A stretch of 64,000 nucleotides of DNA from NCBI GenBank assembly GCA_002205965.3, contig NADL03000614.1:434001-498000 (forward strand). The letters run 5' to 3'. The stretch's first letter is position 1. Every line of letters begins with the position of its first letter. This document shows, piece by piece, positions 1 through 9,439 of this stretch. The notes beneath the pieces are model-generated. The model did no database searches, was not told the origin of the DNA, and saw only the letters and a list, made by a program, of their open reading frames with translations. A program made the translations under genes and the position numbers. This DNA is from Kappaphycus alvarezii (lineage: Eukaryota > Rhodophyta > Florideophyceae > Gigartinales > Solieriaceae).

Positions 1-562
1 GCGCGGGGCGCTTCTTCCGGGGATGGTGCCTCAAAGGGGTGTAGTGTGACAGCTTCCGTTTGGTGCCAACCTTACTTGTCTTGAGTGGACGTACGCTGCC
101 AGAAATGGCCGGCACGGGGGGCACACGAAGGGGAGAGGATGTTCCAGCGAAAGAGTAAGTGAGTTGCCAGGACCGAGATAAATGACCGGGAGTAATGGAA
201 TGGTGGAATTGGATGAGGTGATCGGCGTGTCTCCCCAGACGCTGAGATCCTTGTCCGGTTCCATTCGTTCCATCATGCGTACGCTTGGGTAAACACTTTA
301 GATTTGGTGTGTTCGCGTCGCAAGAGTTGTAAGGAGAGTAGCGCGGTCATACCCCCGTGACCACTATGCGCGTTGATCCTATGACCAGAACCAAATGAAT
401 AATTCCACCGGTTGCTGCGTTTGCGTGACATTTGCATCATCGAAATCCATAATAAATCATACCATAAATCATCATAAAATCATCATAAATCAAGAACGAA
501 AGACGGCTTGTGATTGGGCCATGAAGAATGAATGGAGGGAGGGAGGTGGGAGAATAAGCGAT
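1..562. other. Unassigned sequence flanking the YR retroelement
   Basis: I recognise no gene here. Short open frames exist on both strands (for example 31-276 minus), but none shows a motif I can place. The last bases before 563 resemble those before the second terminal repeat at 4786, so the repeat could extend a few bases further left. If the YR element has a split direct repeat structure, a B-type repeat could lie here, but I could not find one matching 818-879. Confidence 0.5.
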
Positions 563-817
563 GACTTGAGGGACCAGAAGTTGTGCCAAAGGTTTCCAAG
601 TTGTCGGTTATATAGACTTGTTCGACGGGTTCTGATCGCACATCAAGTCCTTGTGCAACGGTAAGCTGCCAACGTGGCCATATCTCGAGTGGCTTACAGT
701 CCGGCGGATGCAAATGCAACCGAGATGCAGACGTGACAGCGTGACTTGCTTCCAGTTGTGGATCACAGCCACGTCGAAGCCCCTTTATCATATTCACCCA
801 TAATTTTCCAATCATTC
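563..817 (-). repeat. Terminal direct repeat, 3' side of YR element
   Basis: 255 bp repeated in the same orientation at 4786-5040. The only difference I see is g/t near position 592. The shared block starts at a GACTTGAGGG motif and ends at an AATCATTC motif. It lies just beyond the recombinase stop codon. Confidence 0.9.
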
Positions 818-879
818 TACCGAATTAAAACAATAGAGAAAACCAAATGTACCGGAGGTACGTGATAACGAGAGTTCGG

Positions 880-1761
880 TCACAGCAAGTGACCAACGAA
901 AAAGAGCGAATCATCACATTGCATCACCCTAGCATCCAGGTAGGACTCGCGGAATGAGCGTTCAGCAGACCAATCTCCCCAAATCAATATGCGGTATTCT
1001 TGAACTCCAATGGCGGCACATTCTGATGCGGCAAGCATGCGTAGCGAGTGCGAGGACCAAGAGACTTGAGGCGGAGGTGTAACTTGAGCACGTGCGGGAA
1101 AAACCTGGAGCCAGAGAGTAATGGTTCTGGCGCTAGTAGAAAGACGAGTCCAAGGTAAAGCCCAATAATATTTGCTTCCTGATCGTTTCGAGCGGCGTAG
1201 AGTATCATACCGACAGACCAAGTAGATTACGCTAGTATCGAAGCGAGTATTACGACGGTAAGCAAGAGTATGAGCCACTCGGTTTCGGTTCTTGCGTAGT
1301 GCGATGGCGATGTTGATTGCATCTGGCGTGACCGTGATGTTAGTCAGCAACAGAGACACCCCAGCTTCGCCACGCTCGAAGAAAATGTAGCTGACGAGTA
1401 CCGCGCAGGCATTATGTAGAAATTCGAGATCAGAGTCTGGAGATGCGAGTGCGAGAGCGAAGATTCGACGAGCCACTGAACTCGGCAAAGCACGCCGCTC
1501 TGTAAGCGGGTCGGAGAGCAACTTTCGGTCCCTGTCCCCTTGTTGAAAGGCATCCACAGCTAACTGTATGAGTGGTGTGAGTGCCAGAGACCGCCAAATA
1601 CGAGTGTGAGCCGTAGTGACCGCAGAGAGGTAGTTACGCACGGAGCCCGCACTGATCTTGTTTTCCTCGAAGAGCCAACCAAGGTAGCGTAGGATAGCGC
1701 CTTCATTTCCAGAGAGCGGGTCAATTCTATCTTGAGAGCAAATACCAGCCATTTGTTCCAC
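880..1761 (-). CDS. Tyrosine recombinase of YR retrotransposon
   Basis: Intact 293-codon frame. The product would integrate the circular cDNA by site-specific strand exchange. The catalytic set is visible: Arg130 in FERGEAG, His238 and Arg241 in an HSLR box, Trp264 in GDW, and the nucleophile Tyr274 in ESYLD. Residues 10-60 look like the helical core-binding domain. The listed Met is probably not the native start. A further piece of the N-terminal domain (WRSNEILWNKW) reads in another frame at about 1765-1850, so about 40 residues appear lost by a frameshift. It is the last gene of the element, downstream of RNase H. The catalytic domain is undamaged, unlike gag and RT. Confidence 0.8.
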   Translation of the reverse strand: MEQMAGICSQDRIDPLSGNEGAILRYLGWLFEENKISAGSVRNYLSAVTTAHTRIWRSLALTPLIQLAVDAFQQGDRDRKLLSDPLTERRALPSSVARRIFALALASPDSDLEFLHNACAVLVSYIFFERGEAGVSLLLTNITVTPDAINIAIALRKNRNRVAHTLAYRRNTRFDTSVIYLVCRYDTLRRSKRSGSKYYWALPWTRLSTSARTITLWLQVFPARAQVTPPPQVSWSSHSLRMLAASECAAIGVQEYRILIWGDWSAERSFRESYLDARVMQCDDSLFFVGHLL

Positions 1762-1799
1762 AAAATCTCATTTGATCTCCATGTATTTGGGGCCCTTGC

Positions 1800-3840
1800 T
1801 TCGGCATCAGACCAGCGATCGTAGTACCCCCAGTAGTTGCCCCAGCCCAGCTACTGTAAGCACTGACTGCTGTAGCGTGACGGCTAGAGGTAGAGTCCGG
1901 GCTTCTTCTGCTAGATTGTCCAGACGGCCAATTTCCACGGAGGAGCGGGCATTGTCTTCGGGGCCCAAATTGGCGGGAGGTAGAGATCTTCTGCGGCGAA
2001 AACTTGCTGACGAGCCAAATGGAGTAATTTCGTGTACCATTGCTGAGCGGGCCAGCAAGGCGTGACCAGTATTCTGTTTGCCTGTTCGTGGCAAATTTTG
2101 TTCACGACGAGTGGAATCAACTTGAGAGGGGGATTCCAAAAATTGAGCTCTGAACGCCAGTCTTGTTGTAACGCGTTGATCCCAGGGAGCCAGGACACGC
2201 GAATTTGCTGTTGAACTTGGCGCATACCTTGTTGCTGCTGTCGGCGAATCGGTCGATAGTCGGACGGTATGATTCGAGCAGCGGTTGGAGTGTATCCTGA
2301 TTGATCCTCCAATCGTCGAGAGTGTGCAGTCGTGACAACCGATCGGCGAATCGATTGACTGCTGATGGGAGGTAACGTGCCTCTGGAGATTCCCAGCTTC
2401 TGTAACAAGCGGTGTAACACGCGGAGTTCTTGCATGAGCGGGCGGGACTTGGTCGTCATAGCGTTGAGAATTGCACGACTGCTTGGTTGTCCTCCCATAA
2501 TCTGAGTGAGTCCCTGACTTGAGCATGTTGGCGAACGATCGGATGTTGTCCGTCACGGCGCGGAGCTCCAAGAATGTAATTGGCTTGACACGAAGAAGAG
2601 GATCCCATAAGCCACGAGCTTCCTACGATCCTTGGGTCCCTGGTTGCAGATTGGAGCCCAAGGTTCCCCTTGACCAATGGTCGTTGATGCGTCCGAGTGG
2701 AGCGCGAGCGTAGGGGAATGGGTCGACACGGGCCTCTCTGGCGGACTGTGAGCTAGATCGCGCCAATGTTTGAGGTCCCGAATTGCTGAGTGAAGCAGCT
2801 TCACTCGCTTCCCTGAGTTGGATGTGTTCAGCTTGAGGGAGACGTAGATGGATCGGGTGTAGAACCGTGCGAGTGGCATGGCCAGGGAGCAGGATATTGC
2901 CACTCCTGCGAAGTGGCGTAACAGTTGCACGTCGACCAGGCGGCGGTTCCGACGTGCTTGGCGGAGCAACCGTTGCGAGATACCCTTGAGTTTGTCCATA
3001 CGCTTTGCGGTTATTCCAAACATCATACGAGTGGTGTCGATAGTAAAACCGAGATGTTAGATGCACTGCGTTCCGGCTTAGTTTCCCTTTCTTCCTTGCG
3101 AAGTAGTCCGCAAGCCTTCAATAGGCGATCGATTTTTCCTCGAGCCTTGTGGAGACGAGAGCGTCGGCGAACCGCGACCAGAAAGTCGTCCATGTACGGG
3201 TTCATACGCAGACGAAGGCGATTTCGGACGAAGCGGACGAAGGGTCTCATTAGCTTGATAAAATATGCCGGAGACAGCTTCCAGCCAAAAGGAAGGGCAA
3301 TACAGCGGAAATACACAGCGGAAATACCGGTGGTCCACCTTGAAGATAAACCAGTTGCGAATATCGGTATGTAATCGAAAATGGTGATACCCTTAGCAAT
3401 TCGAACGAGAAAAGGTAGTCTGAACGCTTGAGATCCAGCGCGAATCCTTCCAGGGTCTCTATTTTGACAGACATGTCCCGAAATAACGTAGATTGGCGGG
3501 AAATGTTTACCACCAACCGCTTTTTTCCCCCGGTAACTGTAACGAATGCGTTTAAGATCGGATAGCCGTCCTTGTGCAAACTGAGAGCTTCGGCTGCTGA
3601 GATTTCCTCGTACGTTCGGCGGTGAAGAGCGTCTTTGATTGCGTCGTCGAAGAACTCTAGGTCGGAGGGGTCGATAGGGATTTGGGGGAGACAGAATTGA
3701 GTGTCGGAAAGGGATGTTTTCATCGGGCGCTCGTAAACTCCAAAACGAAGTGCCCGAAGAAGTAATTCGGAGGCTTGAAGGGTTTTGGACCAAAAGATGG
3801 CGGCGCGTTGAGTGTTGCGCCATAGGACTTGAGACATAGG
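1800..3840 (-). pseudogene. Reverse transcriptase-RNase H of YR element, frameshifted
   Basis: DIRS-type pol. The RT fingers and palm begin near 3700 (KKRLVVNISRQ, then DLKRSDYLFSFEL). They continue through an ALPFGWKLSPAYF block to the catalytic PYMDDF box at about 3190-3200. RNase H follows at about 2560-2860, with an LHSDAST first-aspartate motif, an FLELRAV block and an EDNQAVV block. After it comes the conserved tail typical of DIRS-like pol (DRFAD, FNSKFACPG, DWRSELNFWNPP, WPAQQWY). These pieces lie in all three minus-strand frames, so at least four or five frameshifts separate them. One is caused by a 13-bp tandem duplication at 3302-3327. Confidence 0.85.
3302..3327. repeat. 13-bp tandem duplication that breaks the RT frame
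   Basis: The 13-mer ACAGCGGAAATAC occurs twice head to tail (3302-3314 and 3315-3327). One copy fits the RT protein. The second adds 13 bases and throws the downstream ALPFGW block into another frame. Confidence 0.9.
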
Positions 3841-3866
3841 ACAGAACGACGGCGGCGATGGCCGCT

Positions 3867-4712
3867 TTACTTGCGACTAGGCTTGTCGGCCGGGCCAGGG
3901 TGGTTCTTTCCAGGTCCTTTAGGAGGTCTTCGATTCTCGGCGTCTTGCTGCTTGTTGAACTCTTTTGCGTAAGCTTGCGAACGAAGCTCGGCAAACTTCT
4001 GCTTGGTACATCGGTACAAGTCGGAAGCGTAAGGGAAGTCGTCTTCCCTAAGGTACTTCTGGAGAAGAATAGCCTCGGATTTACCGGATTCCAAAGAGTC
4101 GGTGAAGAAATCAACTCGTTCCAATACCCTAGAATAGGAAGCCTCAAGAAAGTGGTGTAGCACGGCGAAGGCCTCGGTAGCGGCTTGGACGTCCTTAGCA
4201 GCCAGGGCCTCGTTGACTCTATGGGCGCTGGCGAGGGCGTTCTCACAGTTGTTGTCCACGTTCCAGAGGACTTCGGCTTCCCACCCGTCCCTTTGATCGG
4301 CTGACTTGATGCGCCCAAACAGACCTTCAGGTTCTGGAATGAACCTTTTTGAAACGGAGCGACGGTAAGAGGTTTCTCGAACTTGTTGAGCTTACCGGTG
4401 GAGGCGTAAGATCGCCGAGTAGCGATGGTTTCGCCCACTTGCTCGGCACTTGGGGCGGCAGTGAAAACTGCAGTTGCCTAACCTTGAAGGCCTCGGCGGC
4501 GGCCGTGGCTTCGTCGGCGGATCCGACGGCGGATATGCGGCAGCGGAGGGCCCAGCGGCAGGAGCGGCTTGGGTGGAAGGACCGGCACAACCCTTGAGCA
4601 AATTGACGACTTCAGAGAGTTGATTCTCGAGGGTAGAAAACTTGTTTTCAAGGGCGTCGATACGGGAATCGGTTGATGCAGCAGAGGAGGATTCGGATGA
4701 GACATGGTAAGG
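3867..4712 (-). pseudogene. Gag-like ORF1 of YR element, frameshifted
   Basis: First gene of the element, just inside the 5' terminal repeat. A start codon near 4710 is followed after a few codons by a frame change into a short coiled-coil segment (IDALENKFSTLENQLSEV). A Pro/Ala-rich stretch follows (to about 4400). A second open frame, 3867-4259, encodes the helical capsid-like part (ENALASAHRVNEALAAK, then SDLYRCTKQKFAELR) and ends in a basic, proline-rich tail. This layout of coiled coil, proline linker, helical domain and basic tail suits a DIRS-type Gag. I see no zinc knuckle. At least two frameshifts break it. Confidence 0.65.
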
Positions 4713-4785
4713 GTGTTGTGTTCTGTGAATGTCAGCCTAGACGGTGATTCGTCTGGAGCTGGTTCGAAGGATGAGAAGAAGCGAA

Positions 4786-5040
4786 GACTTGAGGGACCAG
4801 AAGTTGTGCCAAATGTTTCCAAGTTGTCGGTTATATAGACTTGTTCGACGGGTTCTGATCGCACATCAAGTCCTTGTGCAACGGTAAGCTGCCAACGTGG
4901 CCATATCTCGAGTGGCTTACAGTCCGGCGGATGCAAATGCAACCGAGATGCAGACGTGACAGCGTGACTTGCTTCCAGTTGTGGATCACAGCCACGTCGA
5001 AGCCCCTTTATCATATTCACCCATAATTTTCCAATCATTC
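4786..5040 (-). repeat. Terminal direct repeat, 5' side of YR element
   Basis: Partner of 563-817 in the same orientation, with one mismatch by eye. Transcription of the element would start in or beside this copy. It abuts the LINE-like fragment that begins at about 5045. Confidence 0.9.
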
Positions 5041-5044
5041 CACC

Positions 5045-5790
5045 AAAGCAAGATTCAAGTATTGGCGTCGCAGTCTTGGCGTGATCTTTAGACCTCCGCC
5101 GTTAGCGTTCGACGTACTCAGCAACGTCATCAAAACTGCCCACAAAACGTAAAATGACAATTCAGTCATCCTAGACCATGAAGATTCGCAGTGGGAGTCT
5201 CCACACAACTGAAATACTTGCTCCTCGATCTACAGGACGCGGTACCAAGAGTACTCAATCACAGATACGTTCCGATAGACGAGCAATGCAGCAAAACGGC
5301 AGTCAAATGGCGATTACGTGACTGCTAGGCGTCTGTTTATTCCTCTTTTCGTTACGCCGACTATCTTGTTACAGGAAACCTGCAGTCTGATCGGTGCGGT
5401 TGGCTTGAAGATCAACTTGACCTGGCATGCGTGGTGATAAACTCTTGATACCCTAAGAAATTGGCTCTTTCGCGGCGGTCAGAGATGTGAAGAGGTTGAA
5501 TCATTGACCCTGTGTGTTTGAGGAAGCAGCGGATTCACGAATGTAACGTCGAAGAACTCCATCCCTCCGGTGCTCCCTCTAGCTCTGATATCTAGCCTCG
5601 TGCGATGTTGGCCATTGGGACGGGGCTCCATGGTCGGCTGCCAAGCGGCATTTACGTAAGAATTGTAACCTGTCGATCGCTACGACCGATCCGCTCTCGT
5701 TCATAAAAGCAGTGCATGAAGTGGTCATAAAAGATGTCCAGGGTTTCTGGGTAGTTTTTCCTTGACTAAGGGTGTTTGGGAGCAAAGTTT
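5045..5790 (-). pseudogene. LINE-like ORF C-terminal fragment (copy L5)
   Basis: Minus-strand reading gives a degraded copy of the same C-terminal domain found at 23.7-24.1, 25.7-26.4 and 28.6-29.1 kb. A GMEFFDVTFVNPLLP block (about 5530-5580) matches DFFEITFVNPLAP of copy L2, and an FNLFTSLTAAKE block matches its FNPLTSLNTAKA. Stops and frameshifts are frequent. The 5' part of the gene is missing, as expected for a truncated non-LTR insertion. The YR element boundary at 5040 abuts it. The family name is inferred from the recurring domain, not from a search. Confidence 0.55.
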
Positions 5791-5843
5791 GGTACCTGAT
5801 AGTAGTATTGAAACCAGACGGAGATAGCTTTGGTGAACCTTGG

Positions 5844-5930
5844 GGTTATTTCAATGTATGGAGGATGTGGTCGGTCGTATCCACGCCGCTAGTGCGTTTT
5901 GTGGGATAAGTCGTCATTGATAGGTAATAG
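5844..5930 (+). repeat. Degenerate Harbinger end, similar to the right end of H3
   Basis: About 85 bases resemble the right end of H3 (28060-28131) in the same orientation. Shared blocks are GATGTGGTCGG and GTCGTCAYTGATRGGTA. It looks like a solitary end of an older element of the H3 family, just upstream of Gypsy G1. Confidence 0.5.
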
Positions 5931-6084
5931 CTTTGGGTTCTGATATAATGAAAATTGTAGATATTGGACGACTTCTGAAATACGAATTGTGACACTCACA
6001 AACTGCTAAGAAAACCAAGTAAATGGTAGTAGCAAATCCAAATTCGGCACGGAAATAATTGCATCATTTTGTGCTCTAACGCCT

Positions 6085-7377
6085 TTGCAGAACAGTATGA
6101 GCATGTGTAGTGCTCATAGTCCAAGCTTCCTTGCCATCCGCTCAACCTTCACGGAAATCCACAATTGTCAAGAGACTGATGCTTTGATCATGTCGCTCAG
6201 ATTGCTCTTACTGCTCCTTATTTTACGTCGACGTCGAAGACAAATTGCCAATGAATCCTTCCGTTCTACCCTCAACGCGGAAGGACGAAGACGTCGAGAT
6301 AGAAGAATAACAAGGCATGTTCTTCAGAATCTAACAATGTCTGCTTTCGCAACTTTGTTTGGATCAGGGCGTGATCAGTCACTACTAACACTAACTGGGG
6401 TTGACTTCCGAGCCTTCCACTATGTTCTCGAGCGATTCGAACTTTATTTTAACCAATTCTCTCCTTATTCTAGAGATGATTATATACGTCGCTTACCAGT
6501 AAGAGAACGTACGGGTGGACGACCAAGATCAATGACAGCTAAGACCTGCTTAGGACTCGTATTTGTGTGGGGGGGAACTAGGGGATCTACTATGGTCCTA
6601 TGCATTCTTTTCGGAATCACGTCGTCCGTTTGCTCACTTTTTCTTCGCTTTAGGTGTCGCATTCTACTTGATGTGTTATCTAGAGACCCTCAAGCAGCCG
6701 TCGGAATGCCAACGGACAATGAACTTGCCTGTATTCAGGTAGCAATTTATTCTAAGTACTCTATGCTTGAAAATGTTTACTGTGTTGCTGATGGCCTTAA
6801 ACTCTGCTTGGAGCAGTCTAGTGACTCCATTATACAAAATATGTTCTATAATGGCTGGACGCATGATCACTATGTTGGAAAAATTTTCGTCTTCGCTCCC
6901 AACGGCGCTATTATAGCTTGCGCAGTTAATGCCCCTGGGTCCATGCATGACTCTCTCATTTCTGAATGGGGTAGTATTTACGTTAACCTTTAAGATGTAT
7001 TCAACCGTTCAGGAGGACAGTGTGGTGTAGATTCCGCGTTCTGCAAGTCTTCATATCCATTTCTTATCAAATCATCGCAAAATCAGTTTCTGTCAAGTGA
7101 CGTAAATCCGTCACTTCGAACCCTATATTCGCAGGCAACGTCTGTGCGACAAGCATCCGAGTGGTGCATGCGCGCGCTGAAGGGCTACTTTCCCAGGATC
7201 AAGGACAGTTTTGTATACGAAGAGCGCGGAGAGCGTAAAATCGTTCTACTAACCGTTGTACTGCTGTTTAATCTTCACGCCAGGCTCGCCGGTATCAACC
7301 AGCTGCTTACAACATTTATGCCTCATTTGAGTGTTGAAGCAAACCACTTTCTTGCCACTGAGGTTGGTTTACTGTAA
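6085..7377 (+). pseudogene. Harbinger DDE transposase with one in-frame stop
   Basis: DDE_Tnp_4-type transposase that would cut and paste H1 in the nucleus. The frame runs 430 codons and is broken only by TAA at 6991-6993 (codon 303). An Arg-rich N-terminus (residues 48-75) precedes the catalytic domain. Candidate acidic residues are Asp236 (VADGLK), Asp289 (GSMHDS, conserved in the family), Asp316 (GVDSAF, after the stop) and Glu359 (ASEWCMRALKG). Which two aspartates complete the triad I infer only from the family pattern. The stop sits before DVFNRSGG, where relatives appear to carry an aromatic residue. A later Met at residue 36 is an alternative start. Reading resumes in the same frame after the stop, so no indel is needed. 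Confidence 0.85.
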
Positions 7378-7439
7378 CTTCGATACACGAATGTACTATA
7401 CAAAATGCATCGTTTAGTCGGAGATGTTTTCTCTGGCAG

Positions 7440-8564
7440 CTATTGCGTATTGGGACCTCCATAAGCTGGACTGGTTTGTTGAGAATTCCGGCTGCCTAGT
7501 AACATTATCATCATGTTTTGCATCATCTGATCATGTCTCTTCTCCTCCCGTTCGCGACGCAAGCGTTCCTCAGCACGATCTTTCTCCCGTTCCTCCCGTT
7601 CCTCCTGTCTCCTATTTCGTTCTTCCTCTCGCTCTTCAAGCGTCAACTGGTAGTCTTTTTCGCGTCTCTGCTGCTCTTGCAGCAGAGAAAATTTAAAAAC
7701 AGACCTTAAATCATCTTCTGTACCGTCCGTACTACGTCGAGGACCACGTTTGCTAACAAGTGGACGTGGAGATCGCGTCCCAGATGGAGATCGCCTACGA
7801 CGCTCGTTATGACGGGGCCGATTTCAATCGGACCAGGGACATCTCGTTGATATAGATCGTTAGAAGTGGGCAAATCAACCGTCTCCGGTTTTGGATGCGT
7901 CTCGCCTGTTGATGATGGCTCAATACGCATATCTTCAATTTCATCTGCAGCTTCTTCACCGTCGCCCATATCTCATCTGCTTGTCATACGTTCACGAATC
8001 TCTTTAGCACGAAGAACATCGGGGAGAACCATGGGTTCACTAGTTGGTACACGTTTACGGTATAGTGTAGCGAACTTCCTTTGCAAAGAATCAGCAGTTC
8101 GTTCCATTTTGAGAAACTGTAGATAATGTTTCGATGAGACACATTCCCACTCGTCTTCGCCAAGAGGCAGATTCTCATCAAGAAGATCTAGAAGTGCGTT
8201 CGTTTTCATCTTTGTGAACCCCGTACCGCGCCGGCCAGTTGCCGAATTTCCTCTTTGCTTGTTTTTGTCAACGTTTCTCTTTCGTATGGTTCCACGAATC
8301 GGAAGACGAGAAACACTGCGGGCGTCTGCAGTTAGATTTGTTTGGGAAGGCCTTGAGCGGCAAAGTAGATCTAGGTGCTACAAGCGCTTCACGAGCTGAC
8401 GGGTTGTTGTGGGCAACAACGTGATTGTCATTTGGGCGGGAAACCGGTTGACGATTTGTAGTCATATTCGGCAGTGGAATAGAGTCGTGTTGATCGTTAC
8501 TATTCGACGAATCTTCATCTGTTGGAGTTATTAAGAGTCCGCTTGTGACTTGTCGTCTTTGCAT
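7440..8564 (-). pseudogene. Harbinger partner protein, Myb/SANT-like (DUF6818-type), broken
   Basis: Convergent with the transposase, 62 bp from its end. An N-terminal low-complexity region (8268-8564) is followed in another frame by a Myb/SANT-like domain at 7973-8209. That domain has an ALLDLLDENLPLGEDEWE helix, a RTADSLQRKFATLYRKRVP block and an LRAKEIRERM tail, which I associate with the DUF6818 family. An in-frame TGA at 7973-7975 and a frameshift near 7830 lead into an Arg/Ser-rich linker. The end is a long Glu/Arg coiled coil (7440-7700) with EEREEREKDRAEERLRRE-like repeats. Partner proteins of this kind bind element ends and help nuclear import of the transposase. It is more decayed than the transposase. 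Confidence 0.7.
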
Positions 8565-8935
8565 AGAGGGAAGTAAAAGAACGTTCTCAGCAGGGATGTC
8601 TTCTGTCGCACTGTACTCATCCCTTGATGTGGCAGTTGTCTGTCTGCGGCTAGAGGCAGTCGGGGATCTGGGAAGGTGAAAGAGAATGGTTTTGCTGCTC
8701 AGTTGACATTGTAAAGACGGACTTGCTGTTGTGATGTTCCCCGCGCTTGGCGGCGCAAAAGGATATTCGAGTTAGCATGCTAGTCGCACTTGGTGCCAAA
8801 AAAGATATTTGTGTGGCATATCTTTTAACCTAGCAGGGGTGACCAGGTCGAGCAAAATTTCAATTTGTGCACACACAAATCAGGATTTAAGTGTGCGCAA
8901 ATGTGGATTTATGTGCTCTCAAAATAAAATTTGCA
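8565..8935. other. Subterminal non-coding part of H1
   Basis: Between the partner gene start and the right inverted repeat I see no coding signal. It probably holds the promoter of the minus-strand partner gene and subterminal protein-binding sites. Short TGTGCRCAAAT-like words recur at about 8865-8905. Confidence 0.5.
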
Positions 8936-9439
8936 ATTTCAGGAGTCATCCATTATTTGGCATGCTGCGCTGGCTGAGCTGGCATGGTGCGCTGGCTGCG
9001 CTGTCACTGTATTTACAATTTTATTTTCAATTATTTTTAGAGGGATGCTTTGCACCGTACTTTGGCGGTGCAGATATGGCACATATGTAGGTACTGTATA
9101 GGTGCTACAAATTGTGAGGTTGGAAATTTCATATGAGGGGCCGTTTGCATTAAATGGTAGGAGTACTTGTAAGCCAGCATACCCCAGCGGGGCGCTCAAC
9201 AAATTAAGTTGCACACAAAGCATAAAGCAAGTTGGCAGACAACTTCAAGTCAAGTGCCGAGTAGTAGCTTGCAACACCTCCTTCTTGGGGTAGTTGGTTC
9301 TGAGTATCTATTCTCCCAACGATTTACCCCTATCATCTGGTACTCTTGTGGAGGGAGTTGCACCCGAGATATTCGAGCCGTGGAGTATTAGGGAACAATT
9401 TGGGTTTTTTTTCTGTAACTATAGATCTCAACGCTGCTC

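Larger units (their letters stand above)
563..5040 (-). mobile_element. Tyrosine-recombinase (DIRS/PAT/Ngaro-type) retrotransposon
   Basis: A complete-looking element of about 4.5 kb read on the minus strand: gag, then reverse transcriptase-RNase H, then a tyrosine recombinase in place of a DDE integrase. It is bounded by 255-bp repeats in the same orientation (563-817 and 4786-5040) that differ at one position by my reading. Direct rather than inverted termini argue for the PAT or Ngaro arrangement over classical DIRS1. YR elements normally make no target-site duplication, and I see none. Gag and pol carry several frame breaks, although the terminal repeats look very young. Either the copy was mobilised by a functional relative, or some indels are sequence errors. 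Confidence 0.85.
5966..8951. mobile_element. PIF/Harbinger DNA transposon H1 with TIRs and TSD
   Basis: The exact ends can be read. The left terminus is GGACGACTTCTGAAAT (5966-5981); the right terminus, reverse complemented, is GGATGACTCCTGAAAT (8936-8951), giving 16-bp inverted repeats with two mismatches. Both sides carry the 3-bp duplication ATT (5963-5965 and 8952-8954), and the uninterrupted target is visible in the 3' LTR of G1 at 13898-13907. Inside are two convergent genes, a DDE transposase (+) and a Myb/SANT-like partner (-), the normal two-gene plan of Harbinger elements. The 3-bp target duplication also suits this superfamily. Confidence 0.92.
5941..9290 (+). repeat. 5' LTR of G1, interrupted by Harbinger H1
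   Basis: The LTR starts at 5941-5965, is interrupted by H1, and resumes at 8952. The block from 8952 to about 9119 matches the 3' LTR at 13901-14069 almost base for base, including GCAGATATGGCACATATG. The end is placed near 9290, before a GGTAGTTGGTTCTGAG motif that recurs near 23360, where I expect the primer-binding site. That end is uncertain. Confidence 0.75.

Noticed and set aside
483-815. Minus-strand 110-codon frame 483-815 as a gene.
   Set aside because: It lies within the terminal direct repeat and recurs at 4478-5038 only because the repeat does.
7440-7709. Hydrophobic plus-strand open frames over the H1 partner gene that look like membrane segments.
   Set aside because: They are the reverse reading of the Glu/Arg coiled coil on the minus strand.
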